Of a stretch of DNA of 64,000 bases, positions 23,171 to 33,717 are shown piece by piece; position 1 is the stretch's first letter; each line of letters begins with the position of its first letter. The notes under the pieces were generated by a model that was not told the origin of the DNA, made no database searches, and saw only the letters and a program-made list of their open reading frames with translations. The stretch comes from Micractinium sp. NFX-FRZ (Eukaryota; Chlorophyta; Trebouxiophyceae; Chlorellales; Chlorellaceae): assembly GCA_029339195.1 (NCBI GenBank), contig JAPTJF010000006.1, forward strand, positions 1 through 64,000, written 5' to 3'. Position numbers and translations under genes: made by a program.

Positions 23171-25819
23171 ATGGACGTTCCAATGAGCCTGGCCAGCGTT
23201 GCGCGCAGCAGCCCTGCCGCTGAGAACAGCGGCAGTGGCTCAGACGGCGCTGGCGGCTGCAGCGGCTGCAGTGCCGGCAGCGGCAGCGGCAGCTCACCCG
23301 CCCTCAGGCTGCAAGACCTGCCGGACGAACTGCTGGGACACACGTTTGTTCTGGCTGGGCGCGACGAGGGGTGAGACCTGGCTTTTGTATGTAACATACA
23401 ACTGTTGCTAGCAGGATCCATCGGGGGCTGGCAACTCGGCACTGAACCACATCTCACGTTACCATGCCGCCTCTTCCCCTATGGACCCACCCTGCAGGCC
23501 CTCCCTCACCGCTGTCTGTCGCCGCTTCCGCCGCCTCTTCTGGTCCCAAGCGCCGCTGTGGGGCGCCATTCATGTGGCCGCTGGCGATGACGTGGCAGGG
23601 CTGGGCAGCGCTGACCTGGCGGTCTGGTGCGAGCAGCATGCGGCGCGCCTGCAGCGCGTGGCCGGCATGGTGGAGGTGGTGACGTTTGAGAGCGGCGTGC
23701 CAGCACCCGCTGCCGAGCCAGGAGCGGGAGGCGAGGAGGGGCAGGGAGACGTGGAGGCAGTGGTGCCGCACGGCGAGCCCTTGCCAGCACAGCACGGCCG
23801 CCCCGGCCCGGCGCAGTATGCACGCCTGGGCAGGCGCATTGCGGGCTTGCTGGGCAGCCTGCAGGGTTCGGGTTTGAAGCACCTGGAGATGCTGGTGTGG
23901 GGCCTGCATCTCAGCAGGACAGACTGCCGTGCTCTGTCCAAGCTCAGCGCCCTCGAGAGCCTCAACCTGGCGCCCCCCGACGTGACCGAGTTCCGCCAAG
24001 AGGGGCGGTGCGTGCTGCCACCTGGCGCCGGGGAGGTGCTGCGCCCGCTCGCCTCCCTGCACAGCCTGCTGCTCAGCGTGCAGTGCCTGCCCCCCGACTG
24101 GCTGGAGGCCATCTGCCAGATGGCGGGGCTCACCAGGCTGGGGCTGTACAGCGCTGAGCCCCTGCCAGCTGGCGGCCTGTCCAGCCTGGCAGCACTGCCC
24201 CAGCTCAGCAGGCTCAGCGTGCACGAGCTCAACGGCAGCCCTGAAGGGCTGCGCCTGTTTGGCCCGGGCTTTGAGAGCCTGGCAGAGGTGCAGATGAGCT
24301 CCAACCGCTTTCAGGTGTGTTCGGGGGCAGGGGCGGGCCCAGGTAGGATTGCGTGCAGGGCCGGGAAAGCTGTGTTGGGAGGCACGGCCCCGCTGGCAAG
24401 TTGCAGTCGCCTGCTCCCGGCTTGCCTTGCTCTGCTCTGATCTGATCTGCTGTGCTGTGCTCTGATCTGATCTGCCCTGCCCTGCGCTGCCCTGCCCTGC
24501 CCTGCCCTGCCCTGTCCTGCCCTGCCCGCCTGCCCAGCAGCACGGCCCTCCCCCTGACCCCCATCCTGACCCACTTGGCCCACCGCTCCGCAGGTCCCCC
24601 CCAGCAGCGCCGGCCCCGGGCCTGCCCCCGGCCTGCTCCAGGGCTGCTTGGAGGACGGCCTTGAGCCGCACATGACCGTGGAGTGCTACAAGTGCTCGTG
24701 CTGCCCCAGCCGCTCCGTGGCGGTGCGCGGCGTGTGCCAGCAGCACAGCGTGGGCATGCTGGGCCTGCTGCGCACGGCGGGCGCGACGGGGGGGCACCTG
24801 CTCAAGCTGGACATCGCCATGTGCCACCTCACCTCGGCTGCCTGGGTCCCGCCAGAGCAAGGCGGTGCAGGAGAGGAGGCGGAGCGGCAGGCAGCAGCGC
24901 TGCTGCCGGTGCAAGTTTTGTATCTCGACGACTGCTTGCCGGCACCGGAGGAGGCCGGCGGGATGGCGGGGGTGCTGCACGCCGCCCTGCCACAGCTGCC
25001 GCAGCTGGGCCGCCTGCGAGTCCGCGGGTGCCCCCTGGGGCAGCACCCGGATCTGCTGGGTGCGGCGCTCAGCACGGGGCCGCGCCTCACCAGCCTGGTG
25101 CTCGGCAAGGGGGGGCTGCAGGAGCTGCCAGCGGGGGCCTACCTGGAAGGTGAGATGGGCCAACACATGGGGGCATGCAGGGGGTGGGCGCATGCAGGCG
25201 TGGGTGGCTGGGACGAGCGGGGGCCCTCCCTGCTCAGCCCTTCGGGATGACGAGCTGCTTGGGGCGGGCACACCCGACAGGCTGTGCTATGCAGATGCGC
25301 TGCGCCAGTGGCACCGCGCCGGCGCCTGGCTCTAACACTTTGTCCGCATGCCCTTTGTGAGAGCAGCCGACCAGTAGCTGCCATTTAACACACACATGAT
25401 TCAATCAATCCCACCGACGTCCCCTTACTGCCCGTCACAAGAGGAGCAGAACCATTCAACAACTGCCTGCCATCTCGAAACGCCAAGGCAGTGAAACAAC
25501 GGCATCCCATTCCTCCCTCCCCCCTCCTGCAGATTTGGAGGAGCTGGACCTGTCCGAAAACCAGCTGCGCACGCTGCCCCCCGCGCTGGCACAGGCCACC
25601 GCGCTGCGTGTGCTGGCGCTGGGGGGCAACGCTGAGCTGGCGCTGACGGGGCGTGACGTGGCCCTGCTGGCGGGGCTGCCCCGCCTGGCACGCCTGGAGC
25701 TGTGGGGCACCGCTGTGTCCGGCACGGCGGTTGATGAGCTTCGGGAGGGGACGCAAGGGCTGGAGGTTACGCTGGAGCCGCCAGCAGCGCCGGCAGCGGC
25801 CGACAGCGGCGCCTATTGA
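23171..25819 (+). CDS. F-box / leucine-rich-repeat protein
   Basis: Four exons (23171-23370, 23498-24314, 24594-25149, 25533-25819) give 619 aa. After a Ser/Gly/Ala-rich start, residues 47-90 read as an F-box: LQDLPDELL, then SLTAVCRRFRRLFW and APLWGAIHV, split by intron 1. The rest is irregular leucine-rich sequence. The clearest unit is near the C-terminus, LEELDLSENQLRTLPPAL, followed by TALRVLALGGN and LARLELWGTAVS. A Cys-rich patch (CYKCSCCPS) starts the second half. F-box/LRR proteins usually recruit substrates to SCF ubiquitin ligases through Skp1; the substrate here is unknown. The ATG at 23171 is the first in frame after the intergenic region. Domain type is confident, function only general. 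Confidence 0.85.
24431..24530 (+). repeat. pentanucleotide microsatellite in F-box intron 2
   Basis: TCTGATCTGATCTGCTGTGC-type units grade into a CCCTG pentanucleotide array within the intron. Confidence 0.85.
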
Positions 25820-26553
25820 GTCGGAATGAGCTCGGCACCGCCTTAGCAAGAGCTGCCTCAACAAGAGCTGAGGCGGAAGCTGCAATCAGCGCTTGGCCCC
25901 GTCCCGCCCGCACGGGGACCGATGCAAGCATGCAGCCGTGCCGCCGCCGCCCTTGCCCTGCCTGTCCTCCAATTGCACCTGCTCCCCCTGCCCTGATTTT
26001 AGCTGCGAGCAGCGACACATGTGTTGCGACAACGTGCCTTACTGTGCGTTGCAAAGAACATGCGAGTGAAAATGAGAGGCAGAACCGGGTGGCAGGGAGG
26101 CTGGCATGAAATCAATCAACATCTAGGCATCGGCTGGTGTGTGGGGCCAAGAGAGGGTTGCAAGCGGCTCACAAATGAACCAGGAGAGGCAGATGGGGGG
26201 GCCGGGGGGTGTTGGGGAGGAATTGGGGTTCCAAGACTGTTGGCGCAGATGCCGGCAGCACAAGCAAGCTGCCCAACCGCCTTAATCAGGACACAGCAGA
26301 GGGGTGGAGAGGTGGGTGGGTGAGGGGCGGAGGTGTGCAGTGCAGGGGGCGGTGTGTGTGCGGGTGCATGTGAGCAAGGGGAGGAGGGGGTGCATAACTT
26401 TCGGCATCAATCTGAAATGAAAGGTGAATCAAAGTGCTGGACGTCAATGCAAGGGCTGCGCCTGCCCAGAGGGCGCAGGGGGTGGCCCAACTAACGACTC
26501 AGGCCCGAACGAAGCTCAGGCCCAGGCCCAGGCAGTACACGCCTGCTATCTGC
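25820..26553. other. convergent intergenic region (3' UTRs of F-box and NTRC genes)
   Basis: 734 bp between two stop codons. I see no ORF with coding character, no clear TGTAA on either strand near the stops, and only short G-rich runs. Confidence 0.5.
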
Positions 26554-29500
26554 TCAGGCGTTGACGGGGGCGGGGAGGTACTGGTCGATGACGGCCCGGT
26601 AGTCGCGCTTCATCTTCACGCCTGCCATCGCCTTCACCATCGCCTTGTCCTTGAAAATCTGCGGGGGGTGGGGAGGGAAGAGCACACAGGGAGGGGAGGG
26701 GGTATGGAGGGGGCGTTTCACAAACAAGGTACGCGCAGTGTGACCCATGATCCACCCTCACCGTGAGCATGAAGGGAACGCGGGGCAGGGACAGTGGGTG
26801 TGATGCTGGGGGCTAAGTAAGGAGAGCAGCAGCACAACATTTGATGCGCACGGCCGCCGCAGCGGGGAGCAGCGCCCTGGCATAGCGGGCCGGCGGCAGC
26901 CCGGCAGCCCCGGCAGAGGTGCGCACCTGCACTGTGGGGGTCCCGTTGACGCCCGCCCCCTCTGCAATCTCGGGGTTCTCGTCAATGTCGATCTCAACGT
27001 AGTGCACCTGCGCGAGTCAAGGGAGGGCAGGGCAGGGGGCACAGGAAGGGGGGTGAGGCAAGGGGTTCTCATCAGTGCCGATCCCAACGTAGTGCACCTG
27101 CGCACGTCGGGGGGGTGGAGGGCAGGTGGCACATTTTCGTGGAGGCACGGAGTGCCTGTGGGGCAGCTGACCAGGGGCTTGAATGTCTTCAGTAGAGGAA
27201 ACAGGCAAATGAGAAAGCAAGGGCCCACGCGTAGCAGCTTGGCACAGTTTTTGCTGCGCTCCCCTCGTCCCCTTCCCCAACTGTGCCATCCTCCCTCCCT
27301 GCCGCCACCCTCCCCTTCCGCACCTTGCCGGCATACTCGTCCACCACCTTGCTCAGGATGGGCTTCAGGGTGCGGCAGGGGCCGCAGGTGGGCGCTGCAG
27401 GGAGGGTGGCGGCAGGAGGGCAGAGCAGGGGTCGTCAGGAGGCGGCACCAGGGGGAGCGGCGCTGTGGCGGGAGGCCTGCCCTGACTGTCTTGCTCCCAT
27501 CCCACCGCCTGGTGTCCGCAGTGCTGGCCCCCCCCGCTATGCCGCATATGGCATATACAACAAGAGGCACTACCACCAACCTACCCTTCCCACCTGCGTA
27601 CAGCACGCTGATGGGGCGGCTGCTCTCGGCCCGCCCCCTTTCTGCTACCACTCATAAGATACACAGTGCACCACGGCACGCATGCAACTTCAGCCCCCAC
27701 CCACCCACCCGTGTACAGCACGATGATGGGGCGGCTGCTGTTGTGGTACAGCTTGCGCAGAGCAAACTGCCCCTTGTGCTTGTCCTGGTCAATGTCGAAG
27801 CTGGCCTCGTCGCTGCCGCTGCTGCTGCTGGCGGCAGCGCTGCTGCTGCTGGGCGCCGCTGCGGTCTGCAGGGCGGGCGGCGGTGGGGCATGTGGGGTGG
27901 GGGGCATGTGACTAGAAAGCGCGCCACTGCAGGGTGGTGCAAGAGCGCTTTGTCCCTGGCCAAAACTCCTGCTCATTTGGGCGGTGGCTCAGCACTGCAA
28001 GCTGCCTCCCGTCCGCAACACCAGGGTGCGGCTTGCAAACCCAAAGGCAGCATGGAGATTGCAGATTTCGAGGGGTAAAGGGGTACAAGCTCACCTCCGC
28101 TGCGGGCTGCTCCTCCTGCTTGAACTCCTGGGCCAAGTCGTTGGCTGTGAGGTAGCGCTCGGCAGCCAGCGCAGCCTGGCAGCCGCTGCCTGCCGCAGTG
28201 ATGGCCTGGCGCCACTCTGCGGGGCGCGCAAGGCAGTGCGATCGAGGTGAGCTGGGCGCACAGTTGGCGCAGACAAAGCGCAGGCAGTGGTACAGGAACA
28301 GCGCAGGGCAACGCAGCGCACAGCGCAGCAGAGCGCAGCAGCCAGCAATAGCTCAGCAGCACTACTCTTCTACTTGTAATCCACATTCCCTCAACCGCGC
28401 CGTGCAGTTCTTCCGCAACAAGCACACCCCCCACCCCTCACCACACCACACCAACCGATTGATTCATGGTAACTGCTTGCAAGCACACCCCACCCAGCCT
28501 CACCCGTGTCGTGCAGGTCCCCCGCTACAAACACGCCCTCCACGCTGGTCTTGGCCCCGTGCTGCACCACCACATACCCCGCAGAGTCCAGCTCCACCTG
28601 GCCGCCCAGGAAGCCTGCCCAGGGTGGGTGGGAGTATATCGGTAAGGGGTGTGGTGAGGCGGGGCGGGGCGAAGGCCAGAGTGAGAGTGGGAGGGCAAGC
28701 CGAGGCAGGGCAGGGGTGGGGTGGTGGTTTGCGTCATATCGGCACAGCGAACCATGGTGGGGCAAGCAACAGGTGGCTGCAAGGACGGGGAGATGATGTC
28801 AGCGCCTGCCCCGCTATCACTTGCTTGCCCCGTCAGCTGCCCAGAGCAGGCAGGCAGGCAGGCAGGCAGGCAGGCCAGGAGGCCTGGAGGTGCCAGGCAG
28901 GCAGGCAGGCAGGGCAGGAGGCCTGCAGGTGCCTCACCCGAGTTGGGCTGGTGGCCGATGCCGTAGAAGAGGCCGCGCACTGCCAGGTCCCACTTCTCGC
29001 CTGTTTAGGGCAACCAGGAGAGTGGGGAGGGGAGGGAGAGGAGGGGGAATGGTGGGGAAGGGAAGGGAAGGAGACGTGGGCTGCGGGAGGCAGGCACGGT
29101 GCAGATGGCAGGCGAGCAAGCACAGAGGAGCCTCGCAGGCAACCAAACATGTATAATGCACCACCCCTCTTCTTCTTCCCCCACCACCGCCCCCAACCAC
29201 CGCGCTGGCTGGCCACCCCGCCGCCGTCACACAACCCCGCCGCCGCGCACCCGTCTGCGCGTGGCGGCAGTGCAGGCCCTTCATGCCGGCGTCGTCGCCA
29301 AAGGCGTCATCAATCTCAGTGTTGAGGTGCACTGTGATGTTGGGGTTGGCCAGCACCCGGTCCTGCATCGCCTTGCTGGCGCGCATGCGCTCGCCACGCA
29401 CCAGCAGGTGCACCTGCAGGGCGAGCGGCGTGACGAGGGCGGCGGAACGGTTGTGAAGCGGCAGGGTGTGCCGCCTTGCTGGCGCGCATGCGCTTGCCAC

Positions 29501-31980
29501 GCACCAACAGGCCTGCAGGGCGAGGAACTATACACACACGTAAGAGCCGAAAGCAGGCAGAAGCAAACGCACACAGGGAGCCAGGCGTAAATTGTCAGAG
29601 GGGAAGCTGAGGGGGGCACAGCCCACGTGTGAGGCATTCTTTGTGAGAGGTGCACCAAACCCAAACTGAGCCTGGTGCAGTGCACCTCTCGCAAAGCATG
29701 CATGTAATAAGGAGTCCCATTGGTGGCTCCCTGATGAGCCTGGTCTGTCCTGCCCTTGCCAAGAGCGTCTGCCGGCTGACTTGTTTGAACCGAGTCCGAA
29801 CAAGTCAGCCGGCAGACGCTCTTGGCCAGGGCAGAGCAGGCCGAGCTCGACAGGGGAACCACCAATGGGACTCAAAAGCAGGGGGGGGGGGGGGGGGATG
29901 AAGGGACCAGGGTGTCACGTGCGAGGCGTACTTGGTGGGGCATGTTGAACCGAAACCAGTTGAAGCCGGCAGACAGTCTTGAGCAAGGGCAGCCCATATA
30001 CCGCTCGGCAGGCAAAGCAGGGTACAGCAAGGGACACTCACGTGCGAGGCATACTTGGTGAGGTGCACCGAACCTGAGCCAGTGCGCCGGCAGACGTTCT
30101 TGGGGCAGGCAGCAGTGAAAAAGGCAATGCACAGGCACAAGGAAAGGCAGGCAAAAGGGAGGCAGGACTCACATGTGATGCGTACTTGGTCAGGTACACC
30201 GCCTCCTCGGTCGCCGTGTCCCCGCCCCCCACCACCGCCAGCTCCTGCTTCTTGAAAATGGAGGAAGCGCCGTCGCAGATGGCGCAGGCGGAGATGCCGT
30301 TGCTCCAGAACTGCGGGGCGGGGCCGGGTGGGGGTTTGGGTGCGATGAGGCGGGTGGGGCCGGTGTCAGGCGGGCTGGGCAGGCAAAAACGGTGCACGCA
30401 GGCCAGCGAGCGGGCAGGCGGCACATGCTGCAGCGCTGCTGCTGCAACGGCTGGGCTTCTCCGCCGCCTGGTCCCATGGCTGGCTGCAGAGCTGCTGGCG
30501 CGCCAGCTGGAAATCCGTCACCAGCATCGCCCCCCGTCTGCGCGCCGCCCGCCCCCCCCCCCACCACCACCACCAAGGGCTGCCCCCCAGCCTGCACACC
30601 TTCTGCTCCGAGGGCAGGTTGAGCTTCTTGGCGGTGGCACCCGTGGCGATGATCACGCTGTGTGCCTTGACGGTGGTGTCGTACCCGCGGATGGTGAAGG
30701 GGCGGGAGGACAGGTCAATCGACTCCACATCCTCGGTGTACAGCTGGGAGCCCCAGCGCTCAGCCTGCGTGGAATATCGACAGAAAGAAAACTTTCAATC
30801 AAGCTATTCACGACAGTGTACTGCTCATCATCCTCTGTGTACAGTTGGAGCCCCAGCGCTCAGCCTGCGGGAGTGTGGCATACATGCAAACCACTGCGTC
30901 AGTATCATGCTGACCCACCCTCCAAGGAAGGCTGCGGCCCCCAGCGCGCCGCCTTCTACGTAACTTGGTGCGGGTGGGAGGCACTGTACGTGGCGGCAGT
31001 AACGACTTGGGTGGTGCCACGGGAATACATGAAACAAGCGCCACTGCATGGCACCTGATCCCGCCCGACCAGCCCAGCACCCCACCACAACCCTCTCCCT
31101 CCACACAGCGGCAGCACATCCCACGTCCACGCTTGCCATCCAGCACCCACCCCAAGCATGTGGCCCTTGAGGTTCGGCGCCGGTGAGCGCCCTTGCAACC
31201 CCAAGCAGCAATCAGCAAGGTGCGCAGTCAGCAACCAGCTATGCTAGGCACTCTGCACTGCATGTGTTGCAGCAATCAGCAAGGTGTGCAATCAGGAGTC
31301 AGCAAGCTAGCACACCCACCCACCTGCGCGCGCATGCGGTCCATGAGGTCGGGCCCCGTGATGCCCTCCGGGAAGCCCGGGAAGTTCTCCACCTCGGTGG
31401 TGGTCATCAGCTGGCCGCCACGCACGCCGCCTGCAGCACCCAACAAGCGGGAAATGCACCAACTGAGCGAGGGAGGGAGGAGGGCTGCCAGACGGCCAAC
31501 ATCGGCGTGGTGAGGTGCAGAGTGCTGCCAAGCACGCCGCAGCCTGCCCACCAGACTTCCCGACCTCTGCCCTGCATCAGGCTTGTTGAACACGCGGTTG
31601 ATTGAATGCCACTGCCCCCAGCCTGCTGCCGCACCTGCGCTGAGGCCCTCAAACACAAAGGGCCGCAGGTTTGCGCGTGCGGCGTAAATGGCGGCGGTGT
31701 AGCCGGCCGGGCCGCTGCCAATGATGACCACGTTCTCCACGGCCTCCCCTGCGGCGCCGTTGCCGCTGGCCAGCACCTTCAGAGCACGCCGCGCCTGGCG
31801 CAGCTGCCGGGAGGAGGCAGCGCTGGAGGCGGTGCTGCGCACGCCACGCTGCTGCCGCCGGGCGATCGCTGCATTGACCTCCGACGCCAGGCAGATGGCC
31901 GGGGTGGCCTGAGCGCGCCGGTGGGTGGTGGTCGTGCCAGGCACCAGGGCGCCACAGCGAGCTGCTGAAAGCGCTGCCAT
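26554..31980 (-). CDS. NTRC: NADPH-dependent thioredoxin reductase C (plastid)
   Basis: Twelve exons on the minus strand: 31980-31635, 31430-31324, 30764-30600, 30310-30173, 29413-29251, 29000-28938, 28614-28504, 28216-28095, 27865-27709, 27394-27324, 27007-26927 and 26658-26554, giving 542 aa. Residues 1 to about 75 are a basic, Ala/Ser-rich transit peptide. The reductase part has the FAD motif GSGPAG (88-93), the redox pair C215-A-I-C218, the NADPH-binding GGGD (234-237) and the second FAD motif [10 protein letters not shown]. After an Ala/Ser linker comes a thioredoxin domain with C461-G-P-C464 and TPTVQ. This fusion is specific to NTRC, which in chloroplasts uses NADPH to reduce 2-Cys peroxiredoxins and Calvin-cycle and chlorophyll-synthesis enzymes. 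No catalytic residue is missing. Several introns hold echoes of exon edges. Its promoter lies in 31981-32729. Confidence 0.95.
26972..27103 (-). repeat. NTRC: exon-11 acceptor-edge echo in NTRC
   Basis: 26972-27013 and 27062-27103 match closely: GGGGTTCTC, then a variant stretch, then CAACGTAGTGCACCTGCGC. The offset is 90 bp. The copy at 27062 sits in intron 10. Confidence 0.9.
27589..27746 (-). repeat. NTRC: exon-9 donor-edge echo in NTRC
   Basis: GTACAGCACG, one changed base, then TGATGGGGCGGCTGCT occurs at 27589-27629 (intronic) and 27704-27746 (exon 9 end), about 115 bp apart. Confidence 0.9.
29369..29525 (-). repeat. NTRC: exon-5 acceptor-edge echo in NTRC
   Basis: CGCCTTGCTGGCGCGCATGC and the following CGCCACGCACCA recur at 29369-29425 (exon 5 start) and 29472-29525 (intron 4), 103 bp apart, with an indel near the acceptor. 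Confidence 0.92.
29639..29696. repeat. second short inverted repeat beside the long one
   Basis: Arms 29639-29655 and 29680-29696 (CTTTGTGAGAGGTGCAC against GTGCACCTCTCGCAAAG) pair at 16 of 17 positions across a 24-nt loop. Confidence 0.9.
29712..29873. repeat. 74/75-bp inverted repeat with 13-nt loop
   Basis: The left arm 29712-29785 pairs with 29799-29873 and the spacer is 13 nt. The inner 28 bp (GCCAAGAGCG ... GACTTGTT) are perfectly complementary. The outer part (from GAGTCCCATTGGTGG) matches with scattered mismatches and a 1-nt indel. It lies in NTRC intron 4 and would fold into one long hairpin. Confidence 0.93.
30728..30869 (-). repeat. NTRC: exon-3 acceptor-edge echo in NTRC
   Basis: CATCCTCGGTGTACAG at 30728 and CATCCTCTGTGTACAG at about 30829 are each followed by GAGCCCCAGCGCTCAGCCTG. 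The offset is about 100 bp. The 30764 acceptor continues the frame. Confidence 0.92.
31202..31305. repeat. short tandem duplication in NTRC intron 2
   Basis: GCAGCAATCAGCAAGGTG occurs at about 31205 and 31270, each followed by a related AGTCAGCAA segment. Confidence 0.8.
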
Positions 31981-32729
31981 TGTGCAGTGAGAAGCGCTTG
32001 TCTGTGAAATGGAACACCCGGCTGTGTTGGGTCACGCAGCAGGGCGCTGGTTGGGTTTGGTGAGCGCGACGCCAAGTGGCAGCGCCGCCGACGCAGGCGG
32101 CGTGGTAGGGTGGGCGCTGCCTGCGGGCGCCCGCCTCCCTTGCCTCATCCTTGCTGTACTGCCTCCCATCACCACGTCAGCTGTATGCCGGCACTTCGAT
32201 GTATATGCATGCAGTCTATAGCTCCTACCTTGCTCCACCCCACGGTCGTGAGGCAAGGTGGGGTGATGTGGAAGCACGGAAGCCTGAGTGCAGAGGCCGC
32301 CATACATTTCAAGTCAGTGTGCTGCCGTCCTCTGGTACAGAAGCAGGAATGTGCTGTGCCAGCTTTCGGCCCTCCCGGACAGGCGCTCTGCACCGCGCAC
32401 TGGCTCTGGCGGCACACAGGCTGCCAGGGTCGTGCCACACTGTTCTTGTGGCTAGCCGTAGGAAGGGCCTTGTAGGCTCCGTGCCGCCATGCTGCCCCTT
32501 GATGCAAACAATGATCTGGGGCGGAAAGCTGTCACTTGGTGGCACAGGCAGGAAGCCAGGCTGGCGCCTCACTCAAGAGCATTATTTGGGAAAGCAAGCA
32601 GTTCAACGAGACAGGTGGCAATGTACAGCAGTGACAGCTAGGAAAGGACACACAAAACCACGCACGAGGAATCAAACATGGTGAATAAAATTGAGCTCCA
32701 AACGTGGCAGCCCCCATGGGCAGGCTGCC
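31981..32729. other. intergenic region, ERGIC3-like 3' end / NTRC promoter
   Basis: 749 bp between two minus-strand genes. It should contain the NTRC promoter and 5' UTR and the 3' UTR of the upstream gene. I found no coding exon here. Confidence 0.5.
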
Positions 32730-33070
32730 TCACAACCCTAGCCGCTCCCCGCTTGCCGCCCCTGCCTCCCATCCTGCCGCCCCCGACCCCTCGCGTGGCA
32801 GCCGCCGCTCCAGAACCAGGGTCACTGGCCCATCTGCAAAGAGACCTTTCTTCAGGGCTGCGATTGTCTGCGGCCAGCGCTGGCCGTCCGCTCCAAACAC
32901 AACCACCGCACGCTTGGGCTGCTTCAGGCCAAAGGCCAGCGCTTGTGTGGGGTACACAATATTGGTGGCGGTGCAAGCACGCTGCAGGCAAAAAAGGGAG
33001 TGGGATGTGGGGGTGGGGGGTGGGGGGTGAAGGGCGAGCCCCCCCCCCCCCCCCCCCCCCCCCCGGGGGC

Positions 33071-33140
<70 letters not shown>

Positions 33141-33663
33141 GGGGGCCGGGAGTATAGGGCGGATGCGCTGATGGGAGGCCGCGCCAGCACGAAATGCCAG
33201 CTAGCGCCCGGACATGCTTTGCGGCTCACAGGCTGGGTTGGGGTCCCCCCTGGATGGCTGGACTAATTTTCTCCCTGCCTGCGCAAGCCTCCCTCTGCCT
33301 GGCTGAACAGGTTTCTCCCTGCTTCTCTGGGCTCGTTTCTCCCTGGCTGCCTGGGCTTGTTTCTCCCCAGCAACCCAGCCCTCGGCAGCGCATTCACCTT
33401 GTTGATGTGCAGCTCGCCCCACAGGTGGCACCCCTCCCCCTTCTGCTCCTGGATCTCCTCCTTGTACCTGCAGACCGGCGGGGGGCGCAGTAGGCACAGC
33501 AGGTGGCGTCAGCACGAACAGCAGGGACAGCAGACGCCAACGGGTCCTGCAGGGACAGGTGCATGCCAGCCGGGCGGCAGCAGCCCGTGCGACTGCAGGG
33601 ACAGGAGCAGCACCAGAACATTCGCAGCAGCACCACCAAGCCCACAGCAGCCGCAACCATGTC

Positions 33664-33717
<54 letters not shown>

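Larger units (their letters stand above)
29600..30190 (-). repeat. NTRC: cluster of degenerate exon-4-edge copies in NTRC intron 4
   Basis: The exon-4 donor region (ACATGTGATGCGTACTTGGT near 30171-30190) reappears in diverged form near 30042, 29914 and 29624, each as an ACGTGYGAGGC block plus a TTGGTG or TTTGTG block. GCCGGCAGAC and a nearby CTTG block recur at about 29966, 30087 and 29770-29825. This is the densest local amplification in the window. Confidence 0.75.

Noticed and set aside
23454..25271. 605-codon open frame on the minus strand opposite the F-box/LRR gene
   Set aside because: It is the high-GC antisense shadow of a long exon, begins at no convincing ATG, is full of His/Gln/Arg runs and matches no family.
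33181..33230. Possible missing ERGIC3 exon (minus strand reading ASWHFVLARPP)
   Set aside because: Similarity to the family's AGNFHFAPG block is superficial, no acceptor fits in phase, and the reading runs straight into the homopolymer.
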